Of a stretch of 64,000 nt of DNA, positions 52,536 to 62,064 are shown piece after piece. This DNA comes from Paenibacillus sp. GM2 (GTDB lineage Bacteria; Bacillota; Bacilli; Paenibacillales; Paenibacillaceae), in the NCBI RefSeq assembly GCF_900069005.2, contig NZ_LN831278.1, forward strand, positions 399,124-463,123. Direction: 5' to 3'. The notes below the pieces were generated by a model. The model was not told the origin of the DNA, made no database searches, and saw nothing but the letters and a program-made list of their open reading frames with translations. A program made the position numbers and the translations under genes. The number at the start of each line of letters is the position of its first letter. Position 1 is the stretch's first letter.

Positions 52536-54287
52536 ATGAAAAAGCGCAGATGGCTACTAACCGGGTTGATTACGGTCATGCTAATGGCTGCACTGACAGC
52601 CTGCGGTGGCAATAAAGCGAACACAGGCGCGAATAGCCCATCCGATGATACTGCTGGCAATAAGGCCGAAAATACGGCGAACGCCAACAACGAGGCTTCC
52701 TCGGCGGCACTCGATCCCTTCGGGAAGTATGAAGAACCGGTAACTCTTCACCTTGTTCGTTCCCTTGACCCGAATCTGAAGTTTGATGAAGGCAAATCTG
52801 TCGAAGACAACCAGTACCTGGATGAGATCAAGAAGCAGCTGAATATTGAAATTGTGTATGACTGGATCAGCGCTCCAGCGGACTGGGATCAGAAGATTAG
52901 CCTGGCGATTTCATCCAACAATATTCCTGATGCGGCAATTGTCAACTTGACCCAGTTCAAATCGATGCAGAAGTTTGACCAATTGGCCGATTTAACGGAT
53001 GCGTTCAACTCTACAGCCAGCGATATGCTGAAGGGCTTCTATGAAAGCGGCGGCGACGCCTTGAAGCAATTGGTAGAGAGCGACGGCAAGATTATGGCTA
53101 TCCCTGCGACCGTGCCAAAGGCGTCCGGAATGAGTCAGATGTGGATTCGCCAGGACTGGCTTGATAAGCTGGGGCTGGAGCCTCCGAAGAATCTGGAGGA
53201 ACTGAAGAAGGTAGCGCGTGCTTTCATTGAACAAGATCCTGATGGCAATGGCAAGAATGATACGATGGGGATCGTGGGACCGTCAAAATCCGGCTTTCTG
53301 AGCGGCACAGACGGCAACTTATATGGTCTGGACCCAATATTTGCAGCCCATAAATCCTTCCCGCTCTACTGGCTCCAGAACGAGCAGGGCGAGGTTGTAT
53401 ACGGCTCGACACAGCCGGAGACGAAGCAAGCGCTGCAAACCTTGGCCGATATGTATAAAGAAGGGCTGATCGATAAAGAATTGCTTGTTCGTGACGATAG
53501 TCTGCAGCCGATTCTGGATGGCAAGGCCGGCATTTTCTTTGGACCTTGGTGGACAGGATATACGATTGCTGACGCCTATAAGAAAGACCCGACTCCTGAC
53601 TGGCAGGCTTATGCTTACCCGCAGGCAGATGACGGCAATTATTATGCTCATATGGCCGCTCCAGCGAATGCGTTTGTGGTTGTCAATAAGAATGCCAAGA
53701 ATCCGGAGGCTGTACTGAAGCTGATCAATCTGCTTCTGCGTGATGAGTCGAAATGGGTAGAATCAGGCCTGGGCAAAAATCCGGGGCCATCTGGCGGATA
53801 CCCGCTCTTTACCGTATTTGATAATGTGGATGAGATTGAAGTGTCCTATGATATTCTCTCGAAGTATTTGAAGGGAGAAGTGGATATCGACAGCATCGAT
53901 TTCAGTACGCACAAGCTGCTTAAGGACGATATGAATGCGATCAAGAAACTGAAGAAGGAGCCGCTCGATAATTTCTCGATTAACAATTGGGATTTGAAGG
54001 ATAGCGGCGACCTAATAACGACGAACTTGCCTCGCCTGATCTCGATTATGGTTGGCGACAGACCGCTGGCAACCGATACGAATATTAAAGAGGTATACAG
54101 CCTGTACTATGGCCAGACGGATACGATGTCATCCCGCTGGGCGAACCTGCAGAAGCTGGAGAAGGAGACCTTTGCCAAGATTATTATGGGTTCGGCTCCG
54201 ATCGATTCCTTCGACGATTTCGTAAGCAAGTGGAACAAGCAGGGCGGAGAGAAAATTCTCGGCGAAGTAACTGAGATGAGCAAGTAA
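52536..54287 (+). CDS. Extracellular sugar-binding lipoprotein of ABC importer, cassette 3
   Basis: The 583-residue lipoprotein has Cys23 in LTAC and an Asn/Ala-rich linker of about 40 residues. It then has the large solute-binding fold, sharing FDEGKSVEDNQYLDEIKK and IFFGPWWTGYTI wording with the cassette 2 protein. It is last in the cassette, the opposite of cassette 2. The ATG lies behind TAGGGGGAAA. A strong terminator follows. It is expected to bind an oligosaccharide; the sugar is not known. Confidence 0.9.
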   Translation: MKKRRWLLTGLITVMLMAALTACGGNKANTGANSPSDDTAGNKAENTANANNEASSAALDPFGKYEEPVTLHLVRSLDPNLKFDEGKSVEDNQYLDEIKKQLNIEIVYDWISAPADWDQKISLAISSNNIPDAAIVNLTQFKSMQKFDQLADLTDAFNSTASDMLKGFYESGGDALKQLVESDGKIMAIPATVPKASGMSQMWIRQDWLDKLGLEPPKNLEELKKVARAFIEQDPDGNGKNDTMGIVGPSKSGFLSGTDGNLYGLDPIFAAHKSFPLYWLQNEQGEVVYGSTQPETKQALQTLADMYKEGLIDKELLVRDDSLQPILDGKAGIFFGPWWTGYTIADAYKKDPTPDWQAYAYPQADDGNYYAHMAAPANAFVVVNKNAKNPEAVLKLINLLLRDESKWVESGLGKNPGPSGGYPLFTVFDNVDEIEVSYDILSKYLKGEVDIDSIDFSTHKLLKDDMNAIKKLKKEPLDNFSINNWDLKDSGDLITTNLPRLISIMVGDRPLATDTNIKEVYSLYYGQTDTMSSRWANLQKLEKETFAKIIMGSAPIDSFDDFVSKWNKQGGEKILGEVTEMSK

Positions 54288-54295
54288 AAAAGAGA

Positions 54296-54336
54296 ACAGC
54301 CGATAAGCGCGGGAAGCGTTTATCGGCTGTTTTTTG
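54296..54336 (+). terminator. Rho-independent terminator of cassette 3
   Basis: ACAGCCGATAA (54296-54306) pairs with TTATCGGCTGT (54320-54330), followed by a TTTTTT run. It also faces the minus-strand gene ending at 54346. Confidence 0.9.
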
Positions 54337-54345
54337 TGAAAGTGC

Positions 54346-55062
54346 TCAGGCTCTGTCATGTTCCATTTTGTTAACGCACATAAATTGCTTGTACAGCTCA
54401 TCGAAATCGATGATCCGAGGCCGTTCGGGGAAATCGGAGGTTAGAGCGCAAACCGCCATTTTATACAGCGGATCGGGAGTGTATTGCTTGAAAAAACAGG
54501 ATCGGAAGCTGTTCTCTGTATCAAGCTGAATATGGCCGCGCTGCTTGCGGATGGTAAATGAGGATAAGGGCAAGGAGAGGCCGCGGCCGTCCGCCTTGAT
54601 ATAGCTCTCCTTTAAAGTCCATAGCTCAAAGAAATAGTCGGATCTGACTTCCGCCGGTATCTCGCGTAAATCCATAACTTCTTGTGCGGAGAAGAAGCGA
54701 TCTGCAATCCTGAGATCGATGTCGCTTCTCTGCTCGATATCAATACCGACAGGGGCATCGGAAAGGGCGCTGACAATCCACTGTCCGGAATGGGAGTGGT
54801 TGAAAAACAGCCCTTCGTTCCCCGGAAGCATCGGCTTGCCATAGGCATTTTGCATAATCCGCAGTTCTTCATTAGCTAATCCAAGATAATCGCATATCAG
54901 CCACCTGGATAGAATGTCCGCGGTCAGTGAGCGATACGCATCCTCTCGGCGAGTAAACTTGCGTATTTTGTCCTGCCTGGACAAGGGAAGCAGGCGAAGC
55001 AGGTTTTCAAAGTGAAGGGGATTCATATTATGCTGTAGCGGAGTCATATAAATTTCTAACAT
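54346..55062 (-). CDS. Sfp-type 4'-phosphopantetheinyl transferase
   Basis: The 238-residue protein has the Sfp motifs GIDIEQRSDIDL (residues around 107, magnesium-binding) and FFELWTLKESYIKADGRGLS (about 148-167). It attaches the phosphopantetheine arm of CoA to carrier domains of fatty-acid, nonribosomal-peptide or polyketide systems in the cytoplasm. No such synthetase is in the window. The ATG follows CGGGAGAA. It stands alone on the minus strand and is convergent with cassette 3. Confidence 0.93.
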   Translation of the reverse strand: MLEIYMTPLQHNMNPLHFENLLRLLPLSRQDKIRKFTRREDAYRSLTADILSRWLICDYLGLANEELRIMQNAYGKPMLPGNEGLFFNHSHSGQWIVSALSDAPVGIDIEQRSDIDLRIADRFFSAQEVMDLREIPAEVRSDYFFELWTLKESYIKADGRGLSLPLSSFTIRKQRGHIQLDTENSFRSCFFKQYTPDPLYKMAVCALTSDFPERPRIIDFDELYKQFMCVNKMEHDRA

Positions 55063-55306
55063 AAGGTTCTCCCGTTATTCGAATATAATATAGTTAGGAA
55101 AGAAGATGTTCTATATCGATTTCCATTTTAACACAGTATGGTTGAGATGAAATTTGTGGATGATAAAGAAGAAGAGGGCTGTTCCCAAAGTTCCCAAAAA
55201 TAATCTTAAATTAATCCTACCCATTTAGTCGAGATTGTGATATTATATCGACATTAATAATTCAGCAAGGTCATTATGAGATGACAGTTGAGGGGGAGAG
55301 ACAGAA

Positions 55307-56698
55307 GTGGAAACCATTCAAGTCATTCTGAATGTTGTTGTTATGCTTGCATTAATTGGGCTGTTGCTCTGGATGCAGAAGAAGCATATTTCTTTTACAA
55401 AGCGTGTATTTACCGGTCTTGGATTGGGGCTCGTATTTGGGGTTGTACTACAAGCCATCTATACGTCCAGCTCTGATGTGCTGGCCAAATCATCGGATTG
55501 GTTCAATCTTGTCGGACGGGGTTATGTCGGCTTATTGCAAATGGTCGTTATCCCGCTGATTATGGTATCGATTATTTCAGCGATTATGAAATTGAAGGGC
55601 AAGCAGAACTTAGGCAAGATGACTGCTCTGATCATCGCTACATTGCTGATAACTACAGCGATCGCTGCGACGGTAAGTATCGTTACCAGCCTGAGCTTCG
55701 ATCTGAAAGCCATTCAAATTGAAGCGGGTCAGAAGGAACAGGAGCGTGGAGCGAAGCTTGAAGAGCGTGTCGGCGATGTAGCCGATAAGACGATTCCGCA
55801 GTATGTCCTGGATTTCATCCCAACAAATCCGTTTGCGGATATGGCGGGTTCACGCAGTTCCTCAACGATGGCTGTCGTTGTATTCTCGGCATTTATCGGT
55901 ATTGCTGTACTTGGAATAGACCGGAAGAAGCCGGAGCAGGCGGAGACCTTCCGTAAAATCGTTGAAGCTGTATATGCTGTCGTTATGCGAATCGTAACCT
56001 TGGTGTTGAGGCTGACGCCTTACGGGATTCTGGCGCTTATCACCAATGTGGTGGCGACGACGAACCCGCAGGAAATTCTCAAGCTGATCAAGTTCGTTGG
56101 CGCTTCTTATGTAGCGTTGATCGTCATGTTCATTATCCATCTTGTTATACTGGCCTTCTTCGGATACAATCCGATTCAGTATGTAAGAAAGGTATTCCCG
56201 ACACTGATCTTCGCGTTCACATCACGTTCCAGCGTGGCAACCATTCCGCTGAATGTGGAGACTCAGACGAAGCGTCTGGGCGTGCCTGAGGGCGTTGCCA
56301 ACTTGTCGGCTTCGTTCGGATCGATGATCGGGCAGAACGGATGCGCCGGGATCTATCCGGCAATGCTGGCGGTAATGATCGCACCGACGGTAGGCATTAA
56401 CCCAATGAGCTGGGATTTCATCATTACCTTGATTCTTGTCGTAGTGATCAGTTCGTTTGGTGTTGCTGGCGTTGGCGGTGGGGCTACCTTTGCTTCACTG
56501 ATCGTATTGTCAACGATGAACTTGCCTGTAGGGTTGGCGGGTCTGCTGATCTCCGTTGAACCGTTGATCGACATGGGCCGTACCGCTCTGAACGTTAACG
56601 ATTCGATCGTAGCCGGGGTTGTAACCGGTAAGGTATTGGGCGAGAACGATAAAGACGTATTCAATCAAAATGTTGAATTGGATGCTGTGCAAGCATAA
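55307..56698 (+). CDS. tcyP: DAACS-family symporter, TcyP-like cystine transporter
   Basis: This 463-residue membrane protein shows the dicarboxylate/amino-acid:cation symporter layout, with about eight segments, hydrophobic LVGRGYVGLLQMVVIPLIMV, and FTSRSSVATIPLNVE (the substrate-site serine loop). A Gly-rich segment GVAGVGGGATFASLIVLSTM and LLISVEPLIDMGRTALNVND follow. The wording and length fit L-cystine transporter TcyP of Bacillales; a dicarboxylate or glutamate substrate is the alternative. The GTG start follows GAGGGGGAGAG. A strong terminator follows at 56713. Confidence 0.85.
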   Translation: METIQVILNVVVMLALIGLLLWMQKKHISFTKRVFTGLGLGLVFGVVLQAIYTSSSDVLAKSSDWFNLVGRGYVGLLQMVVIPLIMVSIISAIMKLKGKQNLGKMTALIIATLLITTAIAATVSIVTSLSFDLKAIQIEAGQKEQERGAKLEERVGDVADKTIPQYVLDFIPTNPFADMAGSRSSSTMAVVVFSAFIGIAVLGIDRKKPEQAETFRKIVEAVYAVVMRIVTLVLRLTPYGILALITNVVATTNPQEILKLIKFVGASYVALIVMFIIHLVILAFFGYNPIQYVRKVFPTLIFAFTSRSSVATIPLNVETQTKRLGVPEGVANLSASFGSMIGQNGCAGIYPAMLAVMIAPTVGINPMSWDFIITLILVVVISSFGVAGVGGGATFASLIVLSTMNLPVGLAGLLISVEPLIDMGRTALNVNDSIVAGVVTGKVLGENDKDVFNQNVELDAVQA

Positions 56699-56712
56699 TA
56701 TCATAGAAGGAT

Positions 56713-56768
56713 AAGGCGGCAGCCTCGGATCATCTTGCAAAGATGAGAGAGGCTGCCGCCTTTTTTAT
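56713..56768 (+). terminator. Rho-independent terminator of tcyP
   Basis: AAGGCGGCAGCCTC (56713-56726) pairs perfectly with GAGGCTGCCGCCTT (56749-56762), with an inner CATCTT/AAGATG stem and then a T-run. Confidence 0.92.
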
Positions 56769-56800
56769 ATAAATGTAATGTAGACTAGTCTATCTGCTTA

Positions 56801-58069
56801 TCATAAGCTCCCTTCAATAAATACAATATCGGCGGGTTGCTTCGGCGACTGCTTGTTGATCTCCGTTCCTTCGATGGTTAATTTTCCGTTGCCATTAAGA
56901 TGGATCGAGCCGTTCGAGTATATATAACCGAGCAGGGAAGAGGAATTGAATGATCCGGCATTTAATGCGACAGAGCCTGCGGCGTAAATTCTGAACTGGC
57001 TGCGGTTATATAAAGTGCCGTTGACCTCGGATTTCACATAGATGCGCCCTGCTGTGAGTGTACCGTTAATATTGATTTGATTTGTATAAAGATCTCCCTC
57101 AATAACTGCTTTATTTGGAGTGCTGCCATTCCCGTTCATGTTTATAGATCCGTTGACGCGGATGGATGCTCCGGAATGAATTTCGGCGCTGCCATTAAGC
57201 ATCAGATTCCCGTTAATGTAAATATGACCGCTGGCGGAGAGGCTTGATCCGGGCTGCATCGTTAATTCGCCTTGAATAACTAAGTCGCCGTCGACTTCGA
57301 GGGACTTTCCGTCCATGAGCTTCAAGCTTCTGAGGGTGGTTGACCCGGGATAATGCTCATTGCGGGAGACTTCGAAATTCACCGGTTGAGTGGGGGAATG
57401 GTGGAGCAAGTCAGATAATGATTGGGATAATTGCTTATCAAGCTCTGAGACTAACGAAGCGACCTCCATTCTCGCCGGCAAGCTCAGACCATCCATAGGC
57501 GGAGTGACGGGCGTGACTTTCTGGCCATTAACGGTGGATTGGTTGTTGGCAAGGGCTCCGCCAGCATATACACTTCCCTCAATAACTGTGCCGTTCATAT
57601 CCATGGAGCCTTGACTTACAACGGCATACCCGTTGTTATCCTCACCCTCTGACGGGCCTGTCGGATCGTAGTCTAGCGTGATTTCTACTCTTCTCTGTAC
57701 AGTTTGGGTGATTTTGCCCGATCTGCCTTGAGCGGACACTACTGCAGTATAACGCTGGCTCTCTTCGTCCATCATTACGCTGTCAGAGTCCACATAGGAA
57801 TCAGCCGCCTCGCGGACATGCTCCAGAGTGACCCGATTCTCCTGATCCTGCAAATTCATAATTTGTACACGGAGATCGGACAGCTTCAGCATCAGCTTCG
57901 TCTCTCCGTCAGCCTGTGCGGTTACGATATCTCCTGATATATTCACCATGCCTTGTGAATTGACAATACTTCTCAAGACAAGCGTTCCGAGGAGGAACAG
58001 CAGGACGGTGAGAAGCAGCACAGAGACGAGAGCGTAGCCGCGTTCAGTGGAACGTGGGAATCTATCCAT
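56801..58069 (-). CDS. PilX-like pilus protein with beta-solenoid (bactofilin-like) C-terminal half
   Basis: The 422-residue protein begins with a short basic start and ERGYALVSVLLLTVLLFLLG, a prepilin-like hydrophobic helix in which the usual Glu5 is Ser. Its second half (about residues 250-410) is made of short repeats such as IYINGNLMLNG, IRVNGSINMNG and IYSNGSIHLNG, which resemble a beta-solenoid or polymer-forming repeat. The gene is in line with two pseudopilin genes and divergent from pilB-pilT-pilC, so it is probably a minor pilus or tip protein. Its ATG at 58069 follows the upstream gene's stop by 13 bp. The function is inferred. Confidence 0.7.
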   Translation of the reverse strand: MDRFPRSTERGYALVSVLLLTVLLFLLGTLVLRSIVNSQGMVNISGDIVTAQADGETKLMLKLSDLRVQIMNLQDQENRVTLEHVREAADSYVDSDSVMMDEESQRYTAVVSAQGRSGKITQTVQRRVEITLDYDPTGPSEGEDNNGYAVVSQGSMDMNGTVIEGSVYAGGALANNQSTVNGQKVTPVTPPMDGLSLPARMEVASLVSELDKQLSQSLSDLLHHSPTQPVNFEVSRNEHYPGSTTLRSLKLMDGKSLEVDGDLVIQGELTMQPGSSLSASGHIYINGNLMLNGSAEIHSGASIRVNGSINMNGNGSTPNKAVIEGDLYTNQININGTLTAGRIYVKSEVNGTLYNRSQFRIYAAGSVALNAGSFNSSSLLGYIYSNGSIHLNGNGKLTIEGTEINKQSPKQPADIVFIEGSL

Positions 58070-58082
58070 GTTCTCATTCACC

Positions 58083-58577
58083 TCATGATATGAATTTGAT
58101 CGAGACGAATAAATAAAGGGGTTCAACATCAGCTTTGTTGATATGCCGAAATTTCAAATGGAGCTGGAGTCCGGAGCCATCCTTTACAAAAAAGGAACCG
58201 GCCAGGGATAAGCCATCCTCGTTCATCCGGGAACCATTTACATACAGATTTCCATCGTCTAGCCTTACGGCAACGGGCTGAGTGCTTCCGCTGAGCACAT
58301 CCGTCAGCACTTCGGCCTGAAACTGGCCCAGCGGCCCGACTGCGTCCCCATCGATGATCCTGGTTGCGTTTTTCAGCTTGGCCTGGAGGCTGGAGCTTAG
58401 CGTAATGGCCTGGTTGCGCAGCTCGGTCTCATCATTGATGCGTCCATAAGCCATCAAGGAGGTAGTCAGCACGGTAGAGACAAGCATGAGCAGCAGTGCG
58501 GATAAGGCGATTGCGGCGAGCAGTTCGACCAGGGTCAGACCTTCCTCATCCCTGAATCGTTGCGCCAGATTTCTCAT
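58083..58577 (-). CDS. Minor pseudopilin (PilW/PulJ-like)
   Basis: The 164-residue protein has the class III prepilin sequence EEGLTLVELLAAIALSALLL, with cleavage expected after Gly and Glu at +5. A globular domain follows with alternating strands. The ATG at 58575-58577 is preceded by GGAGGTG and lies in a 4-base overlap with the upstream stop, so translation is coupled. It should be a minor pilus subunit processed by a prepilin peptidase. Confidence 0.88.
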   Translation of the reverse strand: MRNLAQRFRDEEGLTLVELLAAIALSALLLMLVSTVLTTSLMAYGRINDETELRNQAITLSSSLQAKLKNATRIIDGDAVGPLGQFQAEVLTDVLSGSTQPVAVRLDDGNLYVNGSRMNEDGLSLAGSFFVKDGSGLQLHLKFRHINKADVEPLYLFVSIKFIS

Positions 58578-59047
58578 GTCCGGGCACCTCCGTTCTGCGG
58601 GTAATCCCGTCTGGCGGCGCCAACCAGCGAGAGTTGATGCCTGTATTGCTCCGGATGCTCCGGATCTTTGGACCAATATACGGTGACTGTGATGTACAGG
58701 AAGTCGGGATTGAATGGATAATCAGGGTGGGAAGAGCTTACAACGGCTTGAATGGAATAGATATCCTCAGCTTGCTCGGGCAGAGAACTGCCGGAGTTAG
58801 CATATTGCTGCAGCTGGTCAAAGGCCACGGACTGAATTTCATGCAGCTTGGCATTAGCGAGGTGAGTGGCCGACAGCTGTTGGTTGCTGAGCTTGCTCTG
58901 GGCGGCGCTGTTCGTGAAGTAAGACAGGAAGTATAGGCTGATCAGTGAGAGGATGACCAGTGCAGCTGCTATCTCAACCAGAGTCAGTCCATCCTCGCGC
59001 ACGAGTGCGCGGCGACAAGACATGAAGCATTTGCGGGCAATACCCAT
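58574..59047 (-). CDS. Minor pseudopilin (PilV/PulI-like)
   Basis: The 157-residue protein carries the prepilin sequence EDGLTLVEIAAALVILSLIS with +5 Glu. Next comes a long N-terminal helix (HLANAKLHEIQSVAF) and a small globular part. AAGGGAG precedes the ATG. It is the first gene of the leftward pilus unit, divergent from pilB. The 280-bp divergent gap has a TATAAT at 59190-59195 but no convincing -35. Confidence 0.87.
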   Translation of the reverse strand: MGIARKCFMSCRRALVREDGLTLVEIAAALVILSLISLYFLSYFTNSAAQSKLSNQQLSATHLANAKLHEIQSVAFDQLQQYANSGSSLPEQAEDIYSIQAVVSSSHPDYPFNPDFLYITVTVYWSKDPEHPEQYRHQLSLVGAARRDYPQNGGART

Positions 59048-59331
59048 ACTACTTACTCCCTTTCTACGGGGAAGATATTTTATGGCGAGAAATGATTTTG
59101 CTAGATACCATTTTCACACCAATAGGACTCTAGGAGGAGTGAATAGGAACAATATACCATTTATAATAGCATCTTTTCTAAAAAAGGTATATAATGTATA
59201 ACATAACTTCCACAAACATCCTCGTTTTTACATTTTTCTTACCTTGCATAGTATTTTAGACCTACTATTCTACTTTCCATTCAACGTAAATCTAGCAAAT
59301 CTGTCGTTCGATTCAGAGGTGAATGATGCAG

Positions 59332-61017
59332 ATGTTCAAAAAAAGGCTTGGCGAGCTTCTCTTAGAATCTGGGATTATAACGGATGCGGAGTTGCAAGCT
59401 GCACTGGAGGAACAACGGCATTCCCGCAAGAAGCTCGGTGATATTCTGTTGTCGCAGGGCGTTATGACAGAACATCAATTGATCGAGGTACTTGAATTTC
59501 AGCTGGGAATTCCTCATGTGACATTGTCGCGGTATCAAATCGATGCTAAGCTGGCTCAGATTGTGCCCGAGGGCCTGGCCAGACGGTATCATGTCTTGCC
59601 GATCAGAGCGGATGGCCGCAAGCTGATGGTTGCCATGACGGACCCGCTGGATTTGCTCGCGATTGACGATCTGCGCATGAGCACAGGCTTTGCGATCGAG
59701 CCGGCGATTATATCGCAGGGCGAGCTGCGGCTCGGGATCGCCAGATTATATGGCCTGCAGAACTCCATGAATGAGATGATCAATGACATTAGCAGCGGAG
59801 ACGGCCATATCGAAGTGGAGGAATCATCTATTACCGATGAGGATTCCCCGGTCGTGCGGCTGGTGCAGCAGATGATTGAACAAGCTGTGCGGCTTGGTGC
59901 CAGCGACATCCATGTCGATCCGATGGAGACGCAAGTGGCGATCCGCTACCGGATCGATGGCATGCTGCGCAATGAGCGTTCCATCCCGAAGACGATGCAG
60001 GGGGTGGTCACGGCACGGCTCAAAATTATGGGCAATCTGAATATCGCGGAACGCCGACTGCCCCAGGACGGACGGATTAAGCTGACGGTTGACGGGAAAG
60101 GGATCGATATTCGCCTGTCCGCATTGCCGACCGTGCATGGAGAGAAGATCGTAATGCGTCTTCTGGATACCACGTCCGGGATCAAAGGCATTGAGAAGCT
60201 GGGGATGACAAAGCACAATCTAGAGTTGTTCAGACGGATGATTGAGAAGCAGCATGGCATTGTGCTGTTAACCGGGCCGACCGGCAGCGGCAAGACGACG
60301 ACGCTTTATTCCGCGCTGCAGTATCTGAATCAGGAGCAGACCAACATCATTACCGTGGAGGACCCGGTTGAATACATGCTGGAGGGTGTGAACCAGATGC
60401 AGGTGAATACGGGAGCTGGTCTCACCTTTGCCAAGGGACTTCGCTCTATTTTGCGCCAGGATCCCAACATTATCATGGTCGGTGAGATCCGTGATTTCGA
60501 GACGGCCGAGATCGCGATCCGCGCTTCCTTAACCGGACACTTAGTATTCTCGACATTACATACGAACGACGCCGTCAGCACGGTAGTCCGTCTCAGGGAT
60601 ATGGGGCTGGAACCGTATTTGATATCCTCCTCCTTAATCGGAGTCGTAGCCCAGAGGCTGGTCAGATGCATTTGTCCTGATTGCCGGACTTCGTATTCTC
60701 CGGATCTGCAGGAGAGGATCTATCTTGAGCGTATTGGCGTTCAAGCCGATATGCTGTATCGCGGGACAGGCTGTGGAACCTGCGGCAAGAGCGGGTACAG
60801 AGGAAGAATGGCAATCCATGAGGTGCTGTATCTGGATGATGAGCTGCGGGCTGCGATTGTGAACGGTGTTCCGATCCAACAGCTGCGCCGTTATTCGTCG
60901 GAACGGGGGATGAAGCCATTGTTCGAAGACGGCCTTCTCAAAATGCAGGAAGGCAAGACGACGCTGCAGGAAATCCTTCGGGAGACCGGAGAGGAAGAGG
61001 AGGTGAGCGGATATTGA
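59332..61017 (+). CDS. pilB: Type IV pilus extension ATPase
   Basis: The 561-residue GspE/PilB ATPase has an N-terminal MshEN-type domain with repeated LGELLLESGIITDAELQAAL and LGDILLSQGVMTEHQLIEVL. A central domain follows with Walker A GPTGSGKTTT, the Asp box ITVEDPVEYML, and Walker B IIMVGEIRD. A zinc site is formed by CICPDC and CGTCGKSGY. It powers pilus assembly at the membrane. The first ATG (59323) sits directly on the GAGGTGA site; the ATG at 59332, 9 bases after it, is preferred. pilT overlaps by 4 bases. Confidence 0.95.
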   Translation: MFKKRLGELLLESGIITDAELQAALEEQRHSRKKLGDILLSQGVMTEHQLIEVLEFQLGIPHVTLSRYQIDAKLAQIVPEGLARRYHVLPIRADGRKLMVAMTDPLDLLAIDDLRMSTGFAIEPAIISQGELRLGIARLYGLQNSMNEMINDISSGDGHIEVEESSITDEDSPVVRLVQQMIEQAVRLGASDIHVDPMETQVAIRYRIDGMLRNERSIPKTMQGVVTARLKIMGNLNIAERRLPQDGRIKLTVDGKGIDIRLSALPTVHGEKIVMRLLDTTSGIKGIEKLGMTKHNLELFRRMIEKQHGIVLLTGPTGSGKTTTLYSALQYLNQEQTNIITVEDPVEYMLEGVNQMQVNTGAGLTFAKGLRSILRQDPNIIMVGEIRDFETAEIAIRASLTGHLVFSTLHTNDAVSTVVRLRDMGLEPYLISSSLIGVVAQRLVRCICPDCRTSYSPDLQERIYLERIGVQADMLYRGTGCGTCGKSGYRGRMAIHEVLYLDDELRAAIVNGVPIQQLRRYSSERGMKPLFEDGLLKMQEGKTTLQEILRETGEEEEVSGY

Positions 61018-62063
61018 AGGCCGCTGACGTTTATTTCGTCGATTTGCTCCGCCAGGCATTTGATGGCGGCGCCTCCGATCTTCATTTGACGGTCAATTCT
61101 CCACCGGTACTGCGGATCGACGGACAGCTTCATCGCCTGGATGATGCGCCGCTGGTTCCACTTCAGCTGGAGGAGTTCACCAGGGCGATGCTAAATGAGG
61201 TGCAATATGAGAAGTTCTTGACCAGGGGCGAGCTGGATTTCTCCTATGGAATTCCCGGGTTATCCCGGTTCCGGATAAATGTCTATCGACAGCGCGGATC
61301 GGTTGGCATTGCGGCCCGTGTGATCTCACCAACGGTTCCTTCCTTCGAGTCATTGAAGCTGCCGTCCGTGCTGCTGAAGCTGGCGCAGAAGCCGCAGGGG
61401 CTGTTCCTTGTAACCGGGCCTACAGGCAGCGGCAAATCAACGACATTAGCTTCGCTGATTGATCAGGTGAACAGATCGAATAGGAAGCATATCGTCACGC
61501 TGGAGGACCCGATTGAGTACTTGCATCGTCATGATCAATCGATCATTAATCAGCGCGAGGTGGGCCTGGATACGGCCTCCTTCGGCGAAGGGTTGAGGGC
61601 TGCGCTCAGACAGGACCCTGACATCATTATGGTCGGCGAGATGCGCGATCCCGAGACGATTCGCACAGCAATCACCGCGGCCGAGACCGGCCATCTTGTA
61701 TTCGCTACCCTTCATACCTCCGACGCCCCGCAGACGATCGACCGGATTATTGATTCCTTCCCGCCGGAGCAGCAGGGACAGATTCGAATTCAATTGGCGG
61801 CAACATTGCTTGTTGTACTGTCGCAGCGTCTGCTGCCGTCACGGAGTGGAAAGGGGCGGGTATGCGCGACCGAACTGCTGCTCAATACGCCGGCTGTCGG
61901 CAACTTGATCCGTACGGAGAAGGTGCATCAGATCAAGAGTGTGATGCAGACGAACCACCAGCTTGGCATGCATACGCTGGATATGAGCCTACAAGAACTG
62001 CTGCGGCTCAACCTGATTGATGAAGTTACAGCCAGGCCGTATCTGGCAGAAGGGCATATTTAA
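61014..62063 (+). CDS. pilT: Type IV pilus retraction ATPase
   Basis: The 349-residue protein has the PilT layout: an N-terminal PAS-like part (DLLRQAFDGGASDLHLTV), Walker A GPTGSGKST, Asp box VTLEDPIEYLHR, Walker B IIMVGEMRDPETI, and a His box. It depolymerises pili. The start is a TTG overlapping the pilB stop, behind GGAGGTG. Retraction would enable twitching or DNA uptake. Confidence 0.94.
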   Translation: MKAADVYFVDLLRQAFDGGASDLHLTVNSPPVLRIDGQLHRLDDAPLVPLQLEEFTRAMLNEVQYEKFLTRGELDFSYGIPGLSRFRINVYRQRGSVGIAARVISPTVPSFESLKLPSVLLKLAQKPQGLFLVTGPTGSGKSTTLASLIDQVNRSNRKHIVTLEDPIEYLHRHDQSIINQREVGLDTASFGEGLRAALRQDPDIIMVGEMRDPETIRTAITAAETGHLVFATLHTSDAPQTIDRIIDSFPPEQQGQIRIQLAATLLVVLSQRLLPSRSGKGRVCATELLLNTPAVGNLIRTEKVHQIKSVMQTNHQLGMHTLDMSLQELLRLNLIDEVTARPYLAEGHI

Positions 62064-62064
62064 T

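Noticed and set aside
59048..59331. Promoter pair in the divergent pilus region
   Set aside because: A TATAAT is present at 59190, but no -35 at proper spacing could be found, so no feature was called.
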